Below, piece by piece: positions 1 through 8,876 of a DNA stretch of 30,697 nt (positions are counted from its first letter, which is position 1; every line of letters begins with the position of its first letter). The notes beneath the pieces were generated by a model. The model had not been told where the DNA came from. It saw only the letters and a program-made list of their open reading frames with translations, and ran no database searches. Both the position numbers and the translations under genes were made by a program. Origin of the DNA: Dentipellis sp. KUC8613 (taxonomy: Eukaryota; Basidiomycota; Agaricomycetes; Russulales; Hericiaceae); NCBI GenBank assembly GCA_002286715.1, contig NSJX01000001.1, forward strand, positions 1,511,343-1,542,039, read 5' to 3'.

Positions 1-419
1 GTCGCCGTCGCGTCAGTAGAGCCTGGCGAGACCCATGGTCGGCGGCGGCGACACATTCCGTGCACATCAGCGCCTCTCGTCGCGTCCACTGAGCCATCGC
101 CCCAAGGCATGCGTATTGAACGCGCAAATCCACGACACAGTTGGCAGGATGAGCCAGGAAGCGAAAAGGACCTACTTGTGTGTGGAGGGCGTGGTGAGAG
201 AGGAGGGCATCGCGTTGTTGGCGGCCTTCAAGTATTTGAAGCTACCTGAACGCCGTGCGGCGACACCCCGGTAACGACTACACTGCTGCGACATGCAGAC
301 TGACGGGCGGATTGACGGGCGGCAAACAGTGGACGGGCGGCAAACAGTGGAGGAGGAGGAGAAGTTTAAATTCGGGGAGGTGTGGCAGGTTACGACAGCC
401 ACACGCTCCAGCATCGACA
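1..419. other. No gene identified; short tandem duplication
   Basis: I see no convincing coding sequence here. The only structure is an exact 18-bp tandem duplication (314-331 and 332-349, unit beginning GACGGGCGGC), with a partial third copy just upstream at 302-309. Open frames on both strands lack a recognisable protein pattern. The stretch lies downstream of the minus-strand gene that ends at 420 and may contain its 3' untranslated region. Confidence 0.4.
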
Positions 420-1560
420 CTAATTTACTTGGAAAATTTCTAAAGACCTTGGCGCAGATAACACTTCCTTCCTTCCCGACTGATCACTTCTTGCCTGCTT
501 CAGTTTTGCAATCCCTCGAGACATGGTCTCGATTAGAGCCTGCGCCGGTACTTGCTGCTGATCGAGGATACTCTCTACCGCAAGTGTCCGTAGGCCGTCC
601 AGCGCCGCATCCATGATAGTCAGCTCCTTCTGCGCTCTTGAGACATAGTGGTGCGCCGTCGTGTGGTAAACGATGACGAGCTTTAATGCAGTTGCGTGCG
701 TCCGGAGCCGGGATAGGGCTTTCCTGTTGGCCCCAAACCTTGTCCAGATATCCGCCAGAACGTCGCGCTTCTCCGTGAGTACTGCACTCCCTTCTTCAGC
801 AGTGATGTCCCTGATGACCTCCAAGCGTTCGTCTAGACGCGTGAACGCAACATCTAGAGTCAGGGCCATAGCTAACAACGAGGAGGCGGATGCCTCGAAC
901 GTGTCGAGGGTCTTGGTGAACATAGCTGCCGCCTGAGTCGATTGTCGACAAGCGTACATCCACGTATTATTGTGAGTGAGTCTGCATATCGTCTTCGTCA
1001 CGGATGAAGTCTTCCTCTCTTGCTGAAGTAAACCTAGGGTCTGTTCATTCGTAGCAAGCACCCTGGTTATCGGATTCGGGTGAGTGGTGAGTAACAGTTC
1101 GAGCCATGCCTGCATACCTTTCTACCGCCAGGTTAACCCTCACGATAAACCTGTCCAGCTCTCGTGCCGTCGCCCTTGCTTCCTTTCCAAAATATTTCAA
1201 CTGCTCCACTAACTCATCCCGGCAGCCCAAGGACCCGCTCTTGACTACGATAATGAGATCCTCTACGGCAACGCGCGTCTCCATCAGTTCTTGATCGATA
1301 CTTAGAGACGTCTGCGACGTTGCTCGCAGTAAGCGTTGGAGACCTTCAAATTCTGCGTCCAAGGCATGTAACCCGTCATTGTCTTCTGCCGCTGGAGTTA
1401 GAGAGATGAAGTAACAGGCGTAGGACAATAGAGGATCTTGGCAGACGGCTGCCACAACCTGGTTCACCCGGGATTTGAAGAAGCCACATGCTGCCCTCCA
1501 GGCTACGACAATGACGAAGAGGTACAGGGGAAGGTGGAGCATACGAACGAGTAGATGCAT
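420..1560 (-). CDS. Single-pass membrane coiled-coil protein, unknown function
   Basis: I do not recognise the family by name; proteins of this plan (short N-terminus, one membrane segment, long helical tail) are common uncharacterised basidiomycete proteins. The model has three exons: 1560-1118, 1062-1002 and 932-420. Introns are 1117-1063 (55 nt, GT-AG, joining E-R to V-L-A-T) and 1001-933 (69 nt). Without the second splice the frame stays open and adds 23 residues, so it may be optional. The chosen start is the ATG at 1560, directly before a hydrophobic segment (LPLYLFVIVVAW, about residues 10-25); an upstream in-frame ATG at 1692 would add 44 polar residues. The rest is rich in Ala, Leu, Glu, Arg and Lys with heptad-like spacing, predicting coiled coil. 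Predicted length is about 338 aa. Function is unknown. Confidence 0.6.
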
Positions 1561-2308
1561 GCTGGACGGTTCTGGGTGTCGGATGTATGTAGTAGGTGTT
1601 AAAGCTCCAGTGCCACCATCCTTGTCGATGCATCCTTTCTCGCCGTTGCAGTGCCACTGCCCTTTGTCCCCGGCTCTTTGTTCTAGTGGCACGGTGGCTT
1701 GAAGTGCTATCTAAAAGACACAGGGCATTCTACATCTCTCGTGCACGAATACCACTACCAGACGAATACCACTACCAGAATGCGCGAGAGGCATGTTATC
1801 ATTTCCTTCTCATTTCTTGACTTCGACAGGCTGACATCTCATTACCAGACTCTATTGCATGAATCTTGCATCCTTCGCGACTGCTTGTCCCTACAGAGAA
1901 GAACAGCTGTCGCCTTGGAAGCCGGCCGCGGTCACCATTTACAGGATGCCTGAGCATCCGCATCGTCGTGGGTGTCTCACTCTAACTCGCAATCGGCGTC
2001 CATTAACGAGCTCGTTTAGTGTGGCTTCAAATCATGGTCGTCGAGGAATTTTATGATAACGTGATCTTTGAACGCGAGATAGGCTGGGATTGGGTGACTT
2101 CTTCGGTACGTTCGACGCCCTCTGTTGCGATCCTTGCGGTGTTTGAATACGACTGCGTTATCTAGTACAGAAATATGTTCGAATGGCGTTTGACACCTAC
2201 CGGCCGCACTCTCTATCAATTGAAATTCCACGACAGTGTCTACAACGTCGACTTCTTGTATTGGATGATCAAAGCCACAGAGTTCACCATATAGTGTACA
2301 TATACCTT
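1561..2308. other. Intergenic; exact 17-bp tandem duplication
   Basis: No gene is supported here. An exact 17-bp direct duplication lies at 1746-1762 and 1763-1779 (unit CGAATACCACTACCAGA). An open frame of 98 codons on the minus strand (2016-2312) starts just after the transposase stop. It could be 3' sequence of that element, but its composition is not convincing and I do not call it a gene. Confidence 0.35.
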
Positions 2309-5300
2309 TCATGTAGTGCCTCCAATTAAAGAGACGAAAGTTATTCCTTCAATTTTCGTGAGTATAGGACCCGGGAGACAGCAGGGGAAGATCCTCACCC
2401 GGTCTATAGGGAGAACGTGGACACAATCATCGAGGTGAGACGAAGAGAACGGAGTCAAAGCAAAGTGGCATAATATGTCCTCCAACGTAATCAGCTCCTG
2501 TTGGCCTGTGTTGACATCATGGAACAGTCTCCCTCCAGCGATAGGGAAAATTCGATATGGGTCGTGGACAGCCTCTTGGACCAGAAGTGGCCGGAACCTC
2601 TCGATGACGAGATATGTCTGCATCAAGCGGTCCGCGACAAATGGAGTCTGGGTATGGGTGAACACGCTTTTAATGCGAGCGGCATACCAGTCGTCCGCAA
2701 TGCTTTTCCCAACGATGATATAGCTATCCCCAGGGCTAGATGTCCATGGGCTGTAGCCCACGCCGCGGTGGAGAAACTTCCTATGCTTTTGGCAAGCACG
2801 CCTAACGCGACTGGAGCGACAAAATGTTCCCGGAGAGGAACCAGAGGCCAATTCCGCAGACTCTAGATGCTGTCGTAAAAGCTCAACTTCTGCATTGTCT
2901 AGTTCGTCAATATGCAGAGACAAGTCATCCTGAGTAGATGCTTCAGGGTCGATGAATGCCAGGGTGTCGTTGAGTCTGGTGCCACGTCGATCTCTGTCGA
3001 ATCGCCGAGTGAAGGACACGGCTAGTTTTTTGATAGCGTCTATGACGCTATTACCAGCTTCATGGACGAGGTGGCGTAGCCTCTGTCCCATGCACAATCG
3101 TTCGAACATGGTCTTTTCCAGTTCGCCTAACGAGCACCGGAGACTCTCAAAAATCTGTAATAAAACCAGGGCTTGCTGAGACTCACCGAAGTGTCGATTG
3201 GTAGGGATTTGCTGCAGTAAATAGTTCCATCTCTCGAAAGCCCAACACCGCCACCCGTGGCTGGGACCAAACCGAGGGAAGATATCAACGAGATGCATAG
3301 TGTTGTGAAGATTTGGAGTAAGTGGGATTCCAGGGAAAAGGTCCAAGAGTCCTTGCAGGTACCGCAACATGTGGTCCTTGAAGTCTTGAACTCTAGCCTG
3401 TGTCATCGTGCGCATAGATGCGAGTTTAGTTGCCGCAATAAGGTGCATAAAGTTGTCAAGCATGCTACGCTCCCTTTCTGAGACACTATGCTCTGTGGCA
3501 ATTCCCCATAGCCTGACCATCGTCACGACTAGATGGATAGTGCAGAAGGTACGCCATTGATCTGCGGTGACTGTGCCTGATTTAGCTTCTCCGATGCGTG
3601 CTGGGACGGCGGACAACCATGACGGAATTGTCGTGCGCTCCATGTCGGACCAAATTTCATTCAGGCGAGTACGCCCAAGGACTCGATTCTTCTTCCGCTC
3701 GGAATTAGTCCGGCGTGCAATCGCGAAACGTTCCGGGTCTGGATGAACAAGCCTTTGCGTCGAGTCTGCGAGTCCGTCGTGGACCCTCTGCGAAAGAGTG
3801 TCTCAGATGGACACGATCGGGAAAGCGGGCCATCACATACCTGCTGCATCAGTCGCTGAATGAGATCCGCCCTTGTCATCCGCGAGTACGTTGACTGCTT
3901 GCTATTGGGGATCCTACTGAGGCATAAGCTGACTATGAGCGGCTTCCGTAGATCCTGGAAGTCTTTAGCTTTCTCTGCAGTCTCATAATATTCTCTCGCC
4001 GTGGCTAGCTCCATGGTCGATAATTCTTCTGATTGATCGTTTATTTCGAAACTGGGAATCTCGTCGGCGCCGGGAGGGACAAGCAACTGGTCATCTTCAT
4101 CAAACCATCCCTGGCGTATGCGCTATCGATACATTCAGTGTGTGAACACAAACCCGCGAAAGGTATTAACGTACATATTGTAGTAAAGCTTCGATATATG
4201 GTGCCTTTTTCCGCGAATTTACTCTCAAACCCCGTTCCTGTGCAAGGAGGCGTAGAGTCTTGAACTTGAGAGCCTGGACAGCCTCTCTTGGAGCCTTTCG
4301 GATAACAACAAAGGCTTTCTGAACATCGAGTGACGACATGAGTGTGGAACCAAGAGGATCACTTGTCGAACCGTCTCCGTCGTTGAATTTGATATCCATG
4401 CCCCACACCATACGACAGTGATGCTGTAGATTACCCAAGAATAAACCATGCATGGTGTCCACTGTGACAAATTCGATAGGATCCCAGTAAGGAAGACGGA
4501 GAAGCTCTGACCAACGAACACCGAATTTGGCAGTTATTTCTTCACGCTCCTTTTCGGTCTGAGCATCCCGCCATTTTAAAGCGTGCATCTTGTGTTCCAC
4601 AGAAGAACGACGGCCCCACGAATCATAGTCGATGTTGGATATGTCGCGTAAGTTCAATGGGCAGAAGACACAGAATGTGAGGCTGGTGTGCGACGCAAAG
4701 CCGATCAACTGGCGGATCGCAGGAAGGTCTGATATAACAGGCACAAGTGCAAGTCGGACATCACGTCCTTGTGCATACTTGATGGTCTGGCTATAATGTA
4801 CCCCGGGCGCGTAGAATTGCAGTAGATCGTCGACAAGAGGGGCGATGAGATGATTGATCTGTTCCAGAGAAGGCTCTGTGGGACCGGGAATAATACCAAC
4901 GAGGAACATGTTTTCTACCTTGTATCGTACGCCCGGAGGGAGATTGAGACAGATCATGTATATAGCGACGACAGACACAGTCTTTCCCGATATTTTCATC
5001 CCAAATGGATTGAAGCCGTCCATGCCAATACTGAAGGCGTAACGGCCTTCGGAGCCTGGCGAGGGAAAGAATGGTGTGCCATCTGGACAGGAAATGCCAC
5101 GAAGGGACTTTCCATCCCATAAGTCATGCATCATACCGTCCGTCGCAGCTGTGATGCCATGATCCCAAAGATCCTCGATGCCGGGCCGACAAAGCTGCTC
5201 ACCGACCCATTCTTTGAGATCATGGTAGAGATATGTTCGCACCGGAACGGAATGAATGTTTCCACGAATCCTTCGTGATTTCTTGAGAGTACGGCCGCAC

Positions 5301-6512
5301 ACAGGGCTCGAAGGGGTGGACTGATACGTGCAAGTGTCTGGATAGCTGTCGATCCCGAGATCCTCATAGCAAGCGTAACACTGAGGGCAGCAGACGAAAG
5401 TCTTGACAGGCGGCGACAATTTGAGAACTTTGAGCACATAACGGGCATCAGTCGGGATTGTATCGACAATTTTTTTGGCAGCAGATTGAAGGGGCCCAGA
5501 ATATGTTAATGCCAGTTCGATGATGCATCCGAGAGCATCCAACGTGAACCCCGAGTGCTCCAAGGACAAACCACAGATCAACAGAAGGACTGCCACTAGA
5601 AGATATGACGCTATTATTATAGGATGAGCTCTTGAAAATGGCGATGTGGTGTACCGTGCTATAGATTTAGGGACAGTTGAGCCACCCAAAAGAGATACGA
5701 GCGAAGCAAACATACGTACTGGTGTCAATTACGTAGGGATTTGGGCTCCCTCCGGAATGTGTAGTACTGCCGTGCAGGCGCTGCGAAGCCAACGCGCGCC
5801 GTTTAAGGTCCAAAAGTCGTTCCCATTCTGACTCTATTGTAGATGTGACCTCGCGCTTGAGATTTTGCGCGACTACGGAGATGCAGGAATGTACGTTGTC
5901 CACCTTGAAAAGAAGACGGAGGATCCACGACTCATAGGCTAGAAACTCCGCATTTTCGGATGCACTGCTGACCAAACAAAGAGCGTTCGTAGAATCATCT
6001 GCCTCCGAGACTTCCGAAAATACGAGGTCTTTCGCGGAGATGTCGAGGCAGCGCCGAGAGAGGAATTCTTGCTGCAATTTCTGTAGAATTGCCATTGCTT
6101 TTGAATCACGAACTGTTTGGGCTGTTTCGCCTGACGGCGCTCCAGAAGAGCTTTCTGAAGACGGTCGGGGAAAGTGAGTATTGTTGTCGGGGGTCGGATC
6201 ACCATCGCCAAGCTCAGGATTGCCGGTGAGGTAAGATTTCGGGAGTGAGGGAGTATTTGAGTGACTTGAGCTTTCCTGAGCTCGTGAGGCAGTCTGTGCA
6301 GGCTCGTTGAGCTCTTTATGTGAAGACAAAAGCTGATTTCGTCGATCTGTTTTGTTGTGAGTGCTTAGCACCTTTCGATTGACGTATCGACCGTAGATCG
6401 GAGAGTTGGTCCGGGGATCAGTTCTGAGGACGGCCTTCCCGCACCCGAAGGACTCGCAGTGACAGACAGGAGAGTCCTGTAGCAGAGATGGTCGAAGTCT
6501 AGAGCTTCTCAT
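2309..6512 (-). CDS. Plavaka-type (CACTA/EnSpm-like) transposase, intact
   Basis: This encodes the transposase of a cut-and-paste DNA element of the Plavaka group (related to Tnp2/CACTA transposases), common in basidiomycetes. Four exons: 6512-5720, 5658-4175, 4110-3841 and 3787-2309. The introns are 61, 64 and 53 nt, all GT-AG, and the exons join to 1341 codons without a stop. The N-terminus has a Cys/His cluster (CHCESFGCG, about residues 18-26). A second Cys cluster (CCPQCYACY, about 354-362) follows. The catalytic-like core carries MDGFNPFG (Asp near 478), PVISDLPAIRQ (Asp near 575) and VDTMHGLFLG (Asp near 665). The C-terminal part has NLHNTMHLVDIFPRFGP and CWAFERWNYLLQ, typical of the family. 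The start is the first ATG before the Cys cluster. The intact frame suggests recent insertion or continuing selection. Family assignment is from memory of motif order; which acidic residues are catalytic is inferred. Confidence 0.86.
2309..6512 (-). mobile_element. Plavaka-type DNA transposon, coding portion; ends not located
   Basis: The transposase gene implies a DNA transposon that must extend beyond the coding limits on both sides. I compared 1690-2300 with 6513-7000 by eye for terminal inverted repeats and short target duplications and found none I would defend. The element boundaries therefore remain open. No second element gene is evident next to the transposase. Confidence 0.7.
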
Positions 6513-7134
6513 CGATGAGACAAGACTTGGCCATAAGAAATATACTGAGGCGGCTCACTTCTGCTCAGAAGCCATGATGGCTCGGAGATGATTGTCAGTA
6601 ATAAAATTACCCACCCTGTGAATGCGAGACTGCAGCCTCAAGCGTTGCAACGTTGAGATATCGATACGCCGTCGAGATATCAAGCTCCCAGTGAGAATCC
6701 CGCCGGTGGGATTGAGACAGATCGAGACGGATCGAGACCGACAGGACCAAATTGTGTCGATGAGCCCCAATCCGTGCCGATTTATGAGCATTTTGGGTAT
6801 CAAATTCGAGATGCGAGAGTCTCATCAACACAGCTCGAGACGGAATCTTGTAGCAACCAGTACCGTTCACAGTAGATATCCATCTGCACAAGTCTATTCT
6901 CTTGGACAGCAGTCAACATCTATCAATAAAAATATATCATAATTTACAATACCCGCGTGTTCTACAGGAATCTACACGCATGAGTATACATGAATACAGA
7001 GCAAGAGACATGGGAAAGCATCTGCAGGTGTCGATGCAGAGCTCCACGGGTGTACAGTAGTCAGTCCGTAGTGAGAGAGAATGATAGCGGTCAAGAGGAG
7101 CGAGCAACCGGACACCAGTCCGTGGATCCGTATG
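6513..7134. other. Non-coding flank upstream of the transposase
   Basis: No gene is supported. The stretch is unusually rich in short related motifs: GAGATATC at two sites near 6655-6680, and (A/G)TCGAGAC-type words around 6672, 6720, 6730 and 6834. There is also a near-palindrome at about 6695-6712, with arms AATCCC and GGGATT around a CCGG core. Short repeats inside the ends are known for CACTA-type elements, so this may be a subterminal region of the transposon, but that is inference. Confidence 0.3.
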
Positions 7135-7178
7135 AAAAAAAAAAAAAAAGAAAAAGAAAAAAGAAAAAAAAAAAAAAA
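7135..7178 (+). repeat. A-rich (A/G) simple-sequence tract
   Basis: This is a 44-nt run made only of A and G on the plus strand, starting with 15 uninterrupted A. It sits just left of the GC-rich block. It could be a microsatellite or the decayed poly(A) end of a retroposed plus-strand sequence, but no retroelement is visible next to it. Confidence 0.7.
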
Positions 7179-7267
7179 CAGAACACTTGCCGAAACGTGC
7201 TCGTATCTATGCGGATTGAGCGTCGTACACAGGAGCTTCGCGGCGGTATCAACATTGCATGCGGAAG

Positions 7268-7780
7268 AACGTCGTCTACTCCGGCTGCTCAAGCGGTCGA
7301 CCCGGACGTGCGCGAGCGGCAGCGCACGCTCGACATCGACATGGCGATGCACCTCTCGCGCGCGCCGCGGAGTGGTTGGTCGACCTCGCCCGACGCCACT
7401 CACGCCGCACCCGCGCCACTCCCCCGAGCGCGCCCCCGACAGCATGTTCCCTCCATTTGACGCCCTCGCCGAGGAGCCCGAGCCCGCGCCCGCCGCATCG
7501 CCCGCCCTCGCTGCGCCCTAGCTCGTGTCCGCATCACCCACCGAACACATGCACACGCCCGCCCTCGCATCCCCGCCCCGGCAGCCCGCACGCTCGCCGT
7601 CACTCGACCTCCCGCACCTCAGCCAGGTGCACGACTCTGTGGCCTCCCCCTCCCCGCTCCCGCAGGGCAAACTCTTCGCCGCCAGCCGCAGGAGGGCGAC
7701 CTCCCGCTCTATCAACCCCCCTATCATCTCCGTGCACTTGACCTTCCGCTTCGCGCCTCGAGGACACGCCCGTCGCGCGC
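7268..7780 (+). pseudogene. Decayed coding remnant, family unknown
   Basis: Two plus-strand frames contain peptide stretches that look like real protein rather than low-complexity translation. One (about 7295-7370) has VDPDVRERQRTLDIDMAMHL followed by SRA. The other (about 7444-7760) has MFPPFDALAEEPEP, then LDLPHLSQVHDSVASPSPLP and QGKLFAASRRRATSRSI. They lie in different frames, and the second is interrupted by an in-frame TAG at 7519-7521. Downstream the frame dissolves into the G-rich repeat block. I read this as a frameshifted relic of one gene. I cannot name the family. An alternative is two exons of a live gene joined by an intron I did not find, but the TAG argues against that. Confidence 0.35.
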
Positions 7781-7849
7781 CCTCGCGCCCGTTACGCGAG
7801 GCGTACTGGCAGAGCGAGCATGAGAAGGCAGAGGCGTGGAGTGCGTGGG

Positions 7850-8365
7850 CGGGAGCGAGGACGGATGAGAGCGGCACGAGGGTGGGAGGGTGGGACACGA
7901 GCGAGGTGGCGCGAGGAAGAAAGGCTGGGTGGCGCAGCACGAGCGAGAGAGGGCGAATGGGGCGAGAGGGGGGGCGAGGGGGGGCGAGGGGGGCACCGGG
8001 GCGGCGCGGCACGAGAGGGGGCGAGTGGGACACGAGGAAAGGCGGGTGGAGCGCGAGGGGGGGCACAGACGGCACGAGCGAGCGGTGCAGGAGCGGCGCG
8101 AGGGCGGCGCGAGCGGGGCGGGGCGGGCGCCAGACGGCGCAAGCGACGCGACGCGGGGGCAGTTTGAGCGAGGGCCATATAAGCGGCGCAGGGGCGAGAG
8201 GCGGCGCAAACAAGGCGGGGCGGGGACAGCGCGGGAGAGGGCGTACGAGGATGGCGCCAGGGCGGTGCGGCACCAGAGAGGGGAGGGTGGGACGCGAGAA
8301 AGGCGGCGCGGGCTCAGACGGCGCAAGTGAGGCGACGCGGGGGCAGCTCGAGCGAGGGCCGCTGG
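7850..8365 (+). repeat. G-rich degenerate minisatellite block
   Basis: The plus strand is extremely G-rich and almost free of T, built from shuffled GGCGCGAG, GGTGGGACACGAG and AAGGCGG words. A well-conserved segment of about 46 bp recurs at 8131-8176 and 8315-8360 (beginning CAGACGGCGCAAG). GGTGGGACACGAG-like words recur near 7888, 8026 and 8286. Long open frames occur in several frames on both strands simply because stop codons are rare at this composition; their predicted proteins are low-complexity Arg/Gly/Ala or Pro/Arg/Ser, and I do not call them genes. Four G-runs of 7, 7, 6 and 4 lie at 7968-8001. Confidence 0.65.
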
Positions 8366-8876
8366 GGTACGCAAAGGCGTTGTGACTACACTGGGAGGAT
8401 GGAGTTAGGTAGATAGAAGGGGAGACGTCAGTCATCAGGGCACTGCAACATGTTGAACGTGTTGCATTGGCGACGCACCTATGCCTGCGGTCGCTGCTAC
8501 TCGTTCCCTTTGTGCATGCGCGTAGCAAGCAATTGAGCGATTGACACGAAAGTCGGTGGGTGTAGTTGTTGAAGAAGGCCTGCGCCCCAGCGCCTTGACG
8601 ATACTACTGTGCGTCGAATGGGGAGAGGTATGAGAGAAGACCCGAATTTCCGCGAGCCGTACACCGCACCGCGGTGGCACTGGGCGCTTGTATGGACGCG
8701 GCCGAGTTCAAACAAGCGCCCGACTACACTCGCTCTCCCTCGATCGGTGACTGGCCTCGTTAAGACGTAGTGAGCTATCTAGCCTTTGCTTGTAGCAACG
8801 GACGTGTACATTGGAGTCATGGGTATTACATTGAGTATTTATAGCAAGCTTAGAGCGAAAAAGAGACGATGCCACC
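8366..8876. other. Intergenic, nothing identified
   Basis: No gene, RNA or repeat is supported here. It lies downstream of the SNF2 gene and probably contains its 3' untranslated region. Confidence 0.35.

Noticed and set aside
2016..2312. 98-codon minus-strand frame directly after the transposase stop
   Set aside because: A splice joining it to the transposase is not evident and its composition is not convincing; the transposase already ends where the family usually does.
7135..7178. A-rich tract as the poly(A) tail of a retrotransposon
   Set aside because: No reverse transcriptase, endonuclease or target duplication is visible near it.
7518..8528. 336-codon open frame on the minus strand, and a 286-codon frame on the plus strand across the same DNA
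   Set aside because: Open frames are long in several frames at once because the DNA is nearly stop-free at this base composition. The translations are low-complexity Pro/Arg/Ser or Gly/Arg/Ala.
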